Shown here piece after piece: positions 26,662 to 33,191 of a stretch of DNA of 64,000 nt. The DNA comes from DASXHY01 sp035552155. GTDB taxonomy: Bacteria; Verrucomicrobiota; Verrucomicrobiia; Limisphaerales; DASXHY01. The stretch lies in NCBI GenBank assembly GCA_035552155.1, contig DASZLX010000050.1, positions 62,001-126,000 on the forward strand, read 5' to 3'. The notes under the pieces were generated by a model. It saw nothing but the letters and a program-made list of their open reading frames with translations. It ran no database searches and was not told where the DNA came from. Position numbers and translations under genes: made by a program. Numbering within the stretch: the stretch's first letter is position 1; each line of letters starts with the position of its first letter.

Positions 26662-26767
26662 TCGTTGCGCCTTTCGTTGCCAGAATTTGCCGCCAGATTT
26701 TCAAAGTTTCGTAAAAAGGAGATGCAAGCACGGCAGCCAAGGTGAGCGTCAGCAACCCCACGAGCAT
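26630..26767 (-). CDS. Small single-span membrane peptide
   Basis: The 45-residue frame starts at ATG 26767 and begins MLVGLLTLTLAAVLASPFYE, a plausible signal anchor, followed by a polar tail. It ends inside the start of the next gene. A competing frame from ATG 26771 ends exactly at the ATGA of that gene but is polar and Cys-rich. The hydrophobic frame is preferred. Too short for a firm call. Confidence 0.35.
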   Translation of the reverse strand: MLVGLLTLTLAAVLASPFYETLKIWRQILATKGATNESRANSQEN

Positions 26768-26787
26768 TCATTTTATTTTTTGCATAA

Positions 26788-27498
26788 TCAAAAAATCAAC
26801 CGACGCATCGCTTCAAATACCGTTTCGTAAAAACTTCCGTGTAAATACTGCCGCCCGATGAATTGCGGCGGGCCATCCGGATCCCAGATGAACGGCCGCA
26901 GCAGCCAGCAAATCTGGCTGCCTAGAAATAGATTTCCCACGAGCCACGCCAAAAGCACGCGCCGCGCAATGTGGAGATTGGACGCCCATTGAGCCAGCAC
27001 CGGCAGCAACCGCAAATTACCCACGATGCCCGCGTAGCCAACAAACAATGCCAGTGTCAGTTGCAGGAAACCGTATTCGGGCGAGGTCGCATGCGTGCCG
27101 CTCGTGAGGGGCGGCGTGTTCCAAACCACGAACAGCGCCACCGGGCTTAGCGCGCCGAGGATGATGCAGGCGATGGCAAAGGTCATCAGCACGACGAGCA
27201 GGCATTGGCGGAAGCCAGCATTCAATCCCAGCAACGGCGCAAGCATGCCGTTCAACAGGCCATTTCCCAGCGTGGTGAGGAGAATCACCAGCGGCAATTT
27301 GATTCCCGCGTAGAGCGCCTGCAGCGGCGCGGACCAAAAACCCATCACCGCGCCGTAGGTTCCCGCGCCCACGATGATGGCGGCCAGGCAAAACCCGATG
27401 AGCTGCGATTGCCGATGATTGATCCATTCGTAAACGGTTGCCGCGTCCGCCCGCAGGAAGACGCTGACGAACCTCGGATTAATCAAGCTGACGTTCAT
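26788..27498 (-). CDS. YIP1-like multi-span membrane protein (paralogue A)
   Basis: The 236-residue protein has about five spans. It shares a long core with the gene at 28308-29027: both have a GAGxxGAxxGxW segment, PLQALYxxIKxPLxILL, a GNxxLNxMLAPLLGLN loop and a closing GSFYETxFxA. It resembles YIP1-type proteins in span layout, but no catalytic motif is present. The ATG at 27498 lies 8 nt after the upstream stop; a GTG at 27528 would overlap the upstream gene. Function unknown. Confidence 0.65.
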   Translation of the reverse strand: MNVSLINPRFVSVFLRADAATVYEWINHRQSQLIGFCLAAIIVGAGTYGAVMGFWSAPLQALYAGIKLPLVILLTTLGNGLLNGMLAPLLGLNAGFRQCLLVVLMTFAIACIILGALSPVALFVVWNTPPLTSGTHATSPEYGFLQLTLALFVGYAGIVGNLRLLPVLAQWASNLHIARRVLLAWLVGNLFLGSQICWLLRPFIWDPDGPPQFIGRQYLHGSFYETVFEAMRRLIF

Positions 27499-27505
27499 CG
27501 CCAAT

Positions 27506-28279
27506 TTAACGATTGCCCCGTTCCGCACTTTCCCTCAGGCAATCCGTCCAGTAGCTGAGAAAGAATTTCTTTTCTTTCGGAAAGAAAGTATCCGTCGGAC
27601 CTACGATCGGCCGCAATGCCGTAGTCATTTGGACCACGACCAGCATGAAAATCACGATCCAGGTGTTGAATCCGGCATTCGATTTCGCCTGCGAATGGGA
27701 AAAGGCCGTGTTCAGAAAACGCAGCCCGAAAATCGCCGCGATAAACCAAAACACCAAATGCAATGTGCCCATCCAGTTGACCGATTCCGTGGATTGCGAG
27801 AACAGCCACGCGACAGGCGCGAAACCAATCAACAGAATCGTCGTTAACATCAGCATCCCCATGACCAGGCCGAAAATTTCCGCCAGCCGCGCTTGCGAAC
27901 CGCTCAGGCAGGCGAAAATATACAGGCTCGGCAGGCAGATTAGCGCCGAAACCATCATGCCACCGGCGATTTTCACCGGCGCGATCCAATATTGTTCTTT
28001 ACCGGCGAATGTTCCCACCACGACCCCGTAGATGACCGCACACAGGATCGCGATCAACATCAAGTAAAACATCAGTGCACCCGAGCCGGGCTGGCGCAAT
28101 TGATACATCACGCGCCGCGGCTGGCGCAGAATGGCTTCGATGGCCGTAATCGGCCCGGTGATGGGCGCGCGGTCTTCGGGAGCATCGCCTGGCGCGCGCG
28201 AAGTGGGTGACGGTGGCGGCGCGACCGGGGGGATGGGCGGTGTCGGGAAGGGCGGGGGAGTTGGATTTGTCTCATTCAT
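27506..28279 (-). CDS. YIP1-like membrane protein with proline-rich N-terminus
   Basis: The 257-residue product begins with about 45 residues rich in Pro (TPPPFPTPPIPPVAPPPSP), probably disordered and cytosolic, then AIEAILRQPRRVMYQL, a YIP1-like entry motif, and five to six spans (FYLMLIAILCAVIYGVVVG and so on). It sits between two mutually similar membrane proteins and shares their general layout more weakly. Poly-Pro tails of this kind often bind partner domains. Role unknown. Spacing to the neighbours is 28 nt upstream and 7 nt downstream, consistent with one transcript. Confidence 0.65.
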   Translation of the reverse strand: MNETNPTPPPFPTPPIPPVAPPPSPTSRAPGDAPEDRAPITGPITAIEAILRQPRRVMYQLRQPGSGALMFYLMLIAILCAVIYGVVVGTFAGKEQYWIAPVKIAGGMMVSALICLPSLYIFACLSGSQARLAEIFGLVMGMLMLTTILLIGFAPVAWLFSQSTESVNWMGTLHLVFWFIAAIFGLRFLNTAFSHSQAKSNAGFNTWIVIFMLVVVQMTTALRPIVGPTDTFFPKEKKFFLSYWTDCLRESAERGNR

Positions 28280-28307
28280 AATAGGGTGAGTTGATGTTTT
28301 ACTTCAG

Positions 28308-29027
28308 TCAAAACGTGAGCAGCTGCACCGCAGCGTGGAAAATAGTTTCGTAAAAACTCCCCTTGAACGCGGTCGCGCGCAGGAATTGCACCGGCAGCGC
28401 CGGCGATCCGATAAACGGCCGCAACACCCACGAAAGCTGGCTGCCAAAAAAAAGATTCCCGGCCAGCCACGCCAGCAGGACGCACGCGGCGACGTTCTTC
28501 CCGCCGCCAAGTTGCCGCAGTAATTGCAGGAGCCGCAGATTGGCCGCGATTCCCGCAAAGGCGATTATCACGACGAACGTGAGCGTGATGAAGCTGTAGG
28601 GCCCGGCGGATTCCCACGCGTTCGGCGACAGCGGCGGCGAATTCCAAATGATAAAAGCCATGACCGGCGCAAACGAACCCAGAATCGCGCCGGAAATCGT
28701 GAAGCTCATCAGTATCGCGAGAAAGGATTGGCGAAAGGAGATGTTGAGGCCAAGCAGCGGCGCGAGCATGGCGTTGAGCATCGCGTTTCCAGTGGCGGTG
28801 AGCAGGATGATGAGCGGAAATTTGATGGCCGTGTAAAGCGCCTGGAGCGGGTCGCGCCACCAGCCGACTGACGCGCCGAACATGCCCGCGCCGGCCACAA
28901 TCACGCCGATTTGCCAGACGAGCCGCTGCGTGTCCCATTGGGCGCTCCACGATTGAAGCGTTTGCACTTCGCCGCGCAACAGCACGGACAATTCGCGCTG
29001 CCTTAATTTTGAGGGCTGCGGTTGCAT
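28308..29027 (-). CDS. YIP1-like multi-span membrane protein (paralogue B)
   Basis: The 239-residue protein starts at ATG 29027, inside the end of the upstream gene (25-nt overlap); longer in-frame starts read through that gene and are rejected. A hydrophilic N-terminus of about 40 residues (LRQRELSVLLRGEVQTLQSW) precedes five spans. The core (IKFPLIILLTATGNAMLNAM, LAPLLGLNISFRQSFLAI) matches paralogue A at 26788-27498, as does the end (FKGSFYETIFHAAVQLL). The duplication with the Pro-rich relative in between suggests these three act together in the membrane. Confidence 0.65.
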   Translation of the reverse strand: MQPQPSKLRQRELSVLLRGEVQTLQSWSAQWDTQRLVWQIGVIVAGAGMFGASVGWWRDPLQALYTAIKFPLIILLTATGNAMLNAMLAPLLGLNISFRQSFLAILMSFTISGAILGSFAPVMAFIIWNSPPLSPNAWESAGPYSFITLTFVVIIAFAGIAANLRLLQLLRQLGGGKNVAACVLLAWLAGNLFFGSQLSWVLRPFIGSPALPVQFLRATAFKGSFYETIFHAAVQLLTF

Positions 29028-29755
29028 GGAAAGGTCTCTCCAACATGGACGGTGGCATTTTCCTTCAATTCGGATGACCAAATTTTCCAGCCGAGATGCA
29101 GCACGGGCGCCGCCATCAAAGCCAGCGCCGTGCAAAAAAGCGCGGAACTGAAATGCGCGGGCAGCACGTTGCGGATGGCATCGATTCCGCCGTGGCGGGC
29201 GTGAAGGCAATCCGCCATGAAAACGTAAAGCGCGATGGCAATGCCGGAAAAATTCATCAGCCACAATCGGCGGAGCGGGCGGATCGAATCCGCCTCGTCG
29301 AACTGGCTCGCCAAAGTTCCCCACGCGATCATCAGCAGCGCTATCGCCACCGGCGCCCAAACCGGTCCCCACCACGGCAGCGGCAGCAAAAATAAAATGT
29401 CCCAGTTACCAATGGAATGCGGCCAGCCGCAAATTATTTTCAGGAACACATAATAAAAGATGTCCCAGATGCCGAATGCGATGGCGGAATAACCGAGCCG
29501 AATGCGCCAGTTGCGTCCCGCGAGCGCGCCGACGGTGAACAGCATTACCATTGTGGCGAGTTCGCGGACCATTTCCACGGGAGCGAAACCGCCGATTACC
29601 GGCATCGGGTTGGGCTGATACGGATCGATGCGGTGGATCATGGAGCGCAAATAATAAACCACGGCGGATTCAACCCACGCCATCGCGATTGCAAAGGCCA
29701 CGACGATTAGCCAGCGGCGTGAATCCCGAGGATGTGGAGTCGTGTTCAATGACAT
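29003..29755 (-). CDS. Seven-span membrane protein, unknown function
   Basis: The 250-residue product has about seven hydrophobic spans, including WLIVVAFAIAMAWVESAVVY and YSAIAFGIWDIFYYVFLK. The segment GWPHSIGNWDILFLLPLPWW is distinctive: Trp/Pro-rich with an acidic residue between spans. No family is recognised with confidence. It ends 25 nt inside paralogue B, so translation is probably coupled. The ATG at 29755 is 24 nt after the stop of the small membrane gene upstream. Confidence 0.65.
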   Translation of the reverse strand: MSLNTTPHPRDSRRWLIVVAFAIAMAWVESAVVYYLRSMIHRIDPYQPNPMPVIGGFAPVEMVRELATMVMLFTVGALAGRNWRIRLGYSAIAFGIWDIFYYVFLKIICGWPHSIGNWDILFLLPLPWWGPVWAPVAIALLMIAWGTLASQFDEADSIRPLRRLWLMNFSGIAIALYVFMADCLHARHGGIDAIRNVLPAHFSSALFCTALALMAAPVLHLGWKIWSSELKENATVHVGETFPCNRSPQN

Positions 29756-29779
29756 AACTGGTCTCCGGTTTTTGAATAG

Positions 29780-29998
29780 TCAGTTGCTGGTCCTCGCGCC
29801 GATCCAATCAAAGAGCAGAAAGGCGCACGCGAAAAATGGGAATACGCCGTAGAGCGTGTCGCTCACGGAATGTGATTTGTGGTCAATGGCCAGAAAAACC
29901 GAAACGCAAAACGCGAGCAGGGCGAGAAAAATAACTACGCCCGGCGCCGATGCCGGCAGATACAACCAACCCCATTGCCTGAACCATTTCAAATTCAT
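29780..29998 (-). CDS. Small two-span membrane protein coupled to ispH
   Basis: The 72-residue product (MNLKWFRQWGWLYLPASAPG start) has two hydrophobic spans (VVIFLALLAFCVSVFLAI and GVFPFFACAFLLFDWIG). Its ATG overlaps the ispH stop as ATGA (29998-29995), which fixes the start and links its translation to ispH. No family recognised. It is the first of the membrane proteins in the operon after ispH. Confidence 0.62.
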   Translation of the reverse strand: MNLKWFRQWGWLYLPASAPGVVIFLALLAFCVSVFLAIDHKSHSVSDTLYGVFPFFACAFLLFDWIGARTSN

Positions 29999-30894
29999 AG
30001 GTGTCCTTTCGTGGATTGGCATTCCATGGTCAGCGCGCGCGGATACGATTCCTCGCGTTTCGCGATCAATTCCTGGATCACTTGTTCGATTTGCCGAATG
30101 GCCTCGTCCGGCGTCGAAGTTCCCGCCGTGATGCCGACGGTGTTCGCGCCCTCCAGCCAGTCCGGTCGCAAATCCTCCACCGTCTGCACATGATGCACTT
30201 TGACGCAGTAGCGGCTGCACGTTTCCACCAGTTCGCGCGTGTTGTTACTCCGCGCGCCGCCGATGACGATCACAACGTCGCATTGCCGGGCCAATTCCAC
30301 CGCGGCGTGCTGGCGTTGTTTTGTGGGCTGGCAAACGGTGTCGATGAAGCGCACCTCGGAATCAGGAAAACGGCGGCGCAGGCAATTCACCAGCAGACGC
30401 ACTTTTTCAATCGGCTGGGTGGTTTGCGCAGCCACACCGAAGCGCGGACGCTCTTTCAAGTCCATTACATCCGCCTCGGAAAGCACCACGTCAAAATCAT
30501 CCAAATCTCCCGTCAATCCACGCACTTCCACGTGCTCGCGCTGGCCGACGATGACGGGATGAAACCCTTCGCGCGCGAGCTTGCGCACCGCGTGGTGCGC
30601 AACCCGAACGAGCGGGCAGGTAGCTTCGAGCACGTTCAATCCGAGCGCGCGCATTTGCATCAGCGCGCGCTCGGATGCCCCATGCGCCGTCACCATCACC
30701 GTTTGCGTGTTCACCTTTTCGGCGTGCTGCCCGATGATCACCCCCTTGGCTTTCAGTGCGGCTAAAACGGATTCATTGTGCACGAGATCTCCCAAAATTG
30801 TCAGTGGCTCGCGTTGGGCGGTTTCCATCGCCAACCCAATGGCATCCTTGACCCCAAAACACATCCCCAAATGTTCAGCGCGAATGATTCTCAT
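29995..30894 (-). CDS. ispH: 4-hydroxy-3-methylbut-2-enyl diphosphate reductase
   Basis: The final step of the MEP isoprenoid pathway: an iron-sulfur enzyme yielding IPP and DMAPP. The 299-residue product has the three cluster cysteines Cys12 (GMCFGV), Cys93 (EATCPLV) and Cys188 (DTVCQPT), and the catalytic Glu region (GQREHVEVRG). GGARSNNTRELVETC and the terminal GTSTPDEAI are the usual substrate motifs. The ATG at 30894 has a strong ribosome site (AGGAGG, 6 nt away). A perfect 17-bp palindrome sits in its promoter region. Linkage of ispH to a run of membrane proteins is unusual and may reflect shared regulation. Confidence 0.95.
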   Translation of the reverse strand: MRIIRAEHLGMCFGVKDAIGLAMETAQREPLTILGDLVHNESVLAALKAKGVIIGQHAEKVNTQTVMVTAHGASERALMQMRALGLNVLEATCPLVRVAHHAVRKLAREGFHPVIVGQREHVEVRGLTGDLDDFDVVLSEADVMDLKERPRFGVAAQTTQPIEKVRLLVNCLRRRFPDSEVRFIDTVCQPTKQRQHAAVELARQCDVVIVIGGARSNNTRELVETCSRYCVKVHHVQTVEDLRPDWLEGANTVGITAGTSTPDEAIRQIEQVIQELIAKREESYPRALTMECQSTKGHL

Positions 30895-30909
30895 GCCGGC
30901 CTCCTGTAG

Positions 30910-30932
30910 ATATTAACTTTGTATTACAAAGT
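30910..30932 (-). promoter_or_regulatory. Palindromic operator and -10-like box upstream of ispH
   Basis: ACTTTGTATTACAAAGT at 30916-30932 is a perfect palindrome (8-nt arms, 1-nt centre). On the minus strand it is followed at once by TAATAT (30915-30910), a good -10 box, so a bound repressor would block the promoter. A near copy lies at 31901-31917 upstream of the regulator's own operon. Confidence 0.72.
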
Positions 30933-30974
30933 AAAAGACGTGGCGATTTCATTTTTGTTCAAAGATTGTTTAGA

Positions 30975-31286
30975 TTATTTCAACTTCCTTGTTTGCTGGA
31001 CGATTTGCTCCAGTAAATTCACGTAATCCATGAAGGCCTTCCGTCCGGCGCTGGTGAGCGAGACGGTGGTCAGCGGGCGTTTGTTTTGATAGCACTTGGC
31101 CACGGCGACATAGCCGGCTTCCTGCAACGTGCGAATATGGGTCGTGACGTTGCCGTCGGTCATGTTGAGCGAGTCGCGGAGTTCGGTGAAGGACAGTTCC
31201 GGCGAGGCGGCCAGCATGGACATGATTGCCAGCCGCCCTTTCTCGTGAATCACGCGATCGAGCTGGAGAAATGCGTCGGGATTCAC
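30975..31286 (-). CDS. Small winged-helix (MarR/ArsR-like) transcription regulator
   Basis: The 103-residue product fits the short winged-helix family PF13601 (HTH_34). It opens VNPDAFLQLDRVIHEKGRLA, then the recognition region SFTELRDSLNMTDGNVTTHI, the wing (YVAVAKCYQNKRPLTTVSLT), and a C-terminal dimer helix (AGRKAFMDYVNLLEQIV). The GTG start at 31286 overlaps the upstream stop as GTGA, so it is coupled to the membrane gene upstream. Relatives often bind ACTTTGNNNNNCAAAGT-type sites, and such sites lie upstream of its own operon and of ispH, so autoregulation and control of the ispH operon are inferred. Confidence 0.85.
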   Translation of the reverse strand: MNPDAFLQLDRVIHEKGRLAIMSMLAASPELSFTELRDSLNMTDGNVTTHIRTLQEAGYVAVAKCYQNKRPLTTVSLTSAGRKAFMDYVNLLEQIVQQTRKLK

Positions 31287-31894
31287 GCTGCATTCTTCCT
31301 TTTCTCCGTGAGAAACAAATAACTTCCGCAAGCCAGGTGCAACACGCCAAAGAAAAAGCCCATGAGGCAATGTGGATTGAAGCTCACGTGGCAATGAAAA
31401 TGGCAAGAAGTGAGAATTGCCGCGCAAAGGATGTAAATCCAACCGAACAGCCGCATCCCCCGGGACACAAAAAATCCCGCCGCGTGCACGGCGCAGCCGT
31501 AAAAAAACGCCCACAGGAAAATGAGCGCAAAAAAAAGTTCCTGGGCATCTTCCAGCGCGAAAATCAGCCCCAGCATCAGGCCGGCGGCGAGCGGCGGAGC
31601 GAGGGCTTGCGCTATCCGCCGGGTCGGTGGGGACCAAAAGGGTTCGCTATCCCCGAAAGCCTGGCGGCGCGCAATCAGGAAGGAGCCTCCAATCGTCAAT
31701 AACGCGGTCGCGAGCCACATGGTAGCAAACTGGCGCATGGAATCGAAATGGAAGCAGATGCCGATGGCGGCGGCGAGGATGCCCAGGCATCCGGCGAACA
31801 ACATGATGGGAGCGAGCGCGCGTCGGTACACGGCCGAACGCTCCATGAGCGTGCGAATCGTCTGCAGATGTTCCTCCGCCCAGTTGCTTTGCAT
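31283..31894 (-). CDS. Membrane protein coupled to winged-helix regulator
   Basis: The 203-residue product has about six spans after a cytosolic N-terminus (MQSNWAEEHLQTIRTLMERS). Spans include LAPIMLFAGCLGILAAAIGI and FFALIFLWAFFYGCAVHAAG; a Cys/His-containing loop (TSCHFHCHVSFNPHCLMG) lies near the end and could bind metal or heme, which is speculative. It is cotranscribed with the regulator gene (GTGA overlap) and preceded by a palindrome matching the ispH operator. Such regulator plus membrane-sensor pairs are common, but this family is not named. Confidence 0.68.
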   Translation of the reverse strand: MQSNWAEEHLQTIRTLMERSAVYRRALAPIMLFAGCLGILAAAIGICFHFDSMRQFATMWLATALLTIGGSFLIARRQAFGDSEPFWSPPTRRIAQALAPPLAAGLMLGLIFALEDAQELFFALIFLWAFFYGCAVHAAGFFVSRGMRLFGWIYILCAAILTSCHFHCHVSFNPHCLMGFFFGVLHLACGSYLFLTEKRKNAA

Positions 31895-31900
31895 GGCACT

Positions 31901-31917
31901 ACTTTGCGTTGCAAAGT
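31901..31917 (-). promoter_or_regulatory. Palindromic operator upstream of regulator operon
   Basis: ACTTTGCGTTGCAAAGT (one mismatch between arms) lies 7 nt before the ATG of the membrane gene at 31283-31894. It matches the ispH operator in 14 of 17 positions. A further half site (TTGCAAAATAT) is next to it. The closeness to the start codon suggests a short or absent leader. Confidence 0.68.
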
Positions 31918-31938
31918 GATATTTTGCAACTAAAAAAT

Positions 31939-32007
31939 AGGACCGACATCCCGTCCATCTCCATGTGCGGCAAAAGACGAAATAGGGAGACAGGCTGGAA
32001 GCCTGTC
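31939..32007. repeat. Palindromic element downstream of oxidoreductase gene
   Basis: A compact hairpin (GACAGGC 31989-31995, loop TGGAA, GCCTGTC 32001-32007) forms the right end of a 69-nt element whose left end is AGGACCGACATCCCGTCC. AGGACAGACATCCTGCC near 17432 and GTAGGACAGGC inside dnaE are related strings. It lies just past the stop of the oxidoreductase gene (minus strand) and may help end transcription, but no T-tract is seen. Confidence 0.65.
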
Positions 32008-32008
32008 T

Positions 32009-33067
32009 TTAATTGGATTGCGCGTCGGAGGGCCGCACCAGGACTTTGCCGAGGAAATGGCGGGAGCGGAGTTTGGCGAACGCGGCGGCGGTTTGATCGA
32101 GTGGAAAAATGGAATCAATCACCGGCTTCAGTTTTCCCTCGGCCGCCCATTTTAAGGTTTCGTCGAGGTCAGCGCGATTGCGGCCGTAACTGCCGATGAG
32201 CCGCTGCTGTTTCACGAAAAGCGGCCAAAGATTGATCAAGACTTCACGGCCCGCCGTGGCGCCGCAGGTCACAATTGTGCCATTGCGGGCCACGCAATCA
32301 AAACATTTCAAAAGGACATTGCCGCCGACGTGTTCCACCACGACATCCACGCCGTGCTTGTTCGTGATTTTGCGGATTTCGGCGGCCCAGTTGGCGTCGT
32401 TGGAATCGACTGCGAATTCTGCTCCGAGTTGCTGCGCGAGCGCGCGCTTGGCTTCGCTGGAGCCGGTGCTGATGACGCGCGCGCCAAGGTGTTTGGCGAT
32501 CTGAATCGCCGCCGAGCCCACGCCGCTCGCGCCGCCGATCGCCAGCACCCAATCGCCCGGTCGCACCTGCGCGCGGTTCGTGAGCATGTGCATGGCGGTG
32601 CTGCCCGCCAGGGTCAATGCGGCGGAAGTGTCGAAATCGACTCCTTTAGGGAGGCGCGTAAGCGCCCGCGCAGGCACAACGACTTTTTCGGCGAAGCCGC
32701 CGTCGCGTTGCACGCCCAAAATTTCGCTGCGCAAACAAATCGATTCCTCGCCGCGCCGGCAGAATTCGCACTCGCCGCAGAAAATGGTGGATTGCACGGC
32801 AACGGCGTCGCCGATGTGCCACGCGGAAGCCGGCGAGACGCCGGCGCTCCCGATCTCCACGATTTTTCCGGCGATTTCCCCGCCGGGCGTGCGCGGGAGT
32901 TGCGCCGGAATTGGCAAACCGGCTTCCTCCAGCCACAGATCGAGATGGTTTAAGCCGCACGATTGCACCTGCACTACGACGTCGCCGGCCTTCGGTTGCG
33001 GGTCGGGCAAATCGCGCAGTTCAAATTTTCCGGGCTTGCCGTGCGCGACGAGTTGGATGGCTTTCAC
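32009..33067 (-). CDS. Zinc-type alcohol dehydrogenase / quinone oxidoreductase family protein
   Basis: The 352-residue MDR-family oxidoreductase has the catalytic-zinc region QSCGLNHLDLWL (Cys37), a structural zinc loop with Cys97, Cys100, Cys103 and Cys111 (CGECEFCRRGEESIC), and the NADPH-binding IGGASGVGSAAIQIAKHLGA. The four-Cys loop argues for a zinc-dependent alcohol dehydrogenase rather than a zinc-free quinone reductase. Residues about 73-83 (GSAGVSPASAW) are encoded by an inserted palindromic element (32829-32850), lengthening the loop before HIGDAVAVQ. The frame and catalytic residues are intact. Substrate unknown. Confidence 0.87.
   Translation of the reverse strand: MKAIQLVAHGKPGKFELRDLPDPQPKAGDVVVQVQSCGLNHLDLWLEEAGLPIPAQLPRTPGGEIAGKIVEIGSAGVSPASAWHIGDAVAVQSTIFCGECEFCRRGEESICLRSEILGVQRDGGFAEKVVVPARALTRLPKGVDFDTSAALTLAGSTAMHMLTNRAQVRPGDWVLAIGGASGVGSAAIQIAKHLGARVISTGSSEAKRALAQQLGAEFAVDSNDANWAAEIRKITNKHGVDVVVEHVGGNVLLKCFDCVARNGTIVTCGATAGREVLINLWPLFVKQQRLIGSYGRNRADLDETLKWAAEGKLKPVIDSIFPLDQTAAAFAKLRSRHFLGKVLVRPSDAQSN
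32829..32850. repeat. Palindromic element inserted in oxidoreductase gene
   Basis: GCCGGCG (32829-32835) and CGCCGGC (32839-32845) pair around AGA, and the flank GCTCC extends the match to the element at 14123-14190 (inverted copy of GGAGCGCCGGCGTC). It encodes SAGVSPAS in frame in the host protein. Confidence 0.75.
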
Positions 33068-33120
33068 GTCAGGAGCTTAACGCAAAGGCGCGCGAGCGCA
33101 AAGACGGGAAGATTTTAACA

Positions 33121-33184
33121 GGAGGAAACAGAGGGAACGGAGGAAAAAGAAACAAGCAGTCCATCTGTTATCTCCGTTTCCTCC
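33121..33184. repeat. Inverted repeat downstream of paralogue 1
   Basis: GGAGGAAACAGAG (33121-33133) pairs with CTCCGTTTCCTCC (33172-33184) with one mismatch. It lies past the stop of the large protein gene at 33192-34928. A single arm with the same CGTTTCCTCC string occurs after its paralogue near 36028, so the 3' flank was probably duplicated with the gene. Confidence 0.55.
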
Positions 33185-33191
33185 GGTTCGA

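Noticed and set aside
32640..32665. GGCGCGTAAGCGCC hairpin in the oxidoreductase gene as a further inserted element
   Set aside because: The encoded residues (PARALTRLPKGVDF) match the normal family sequence, so nothing is inserted.
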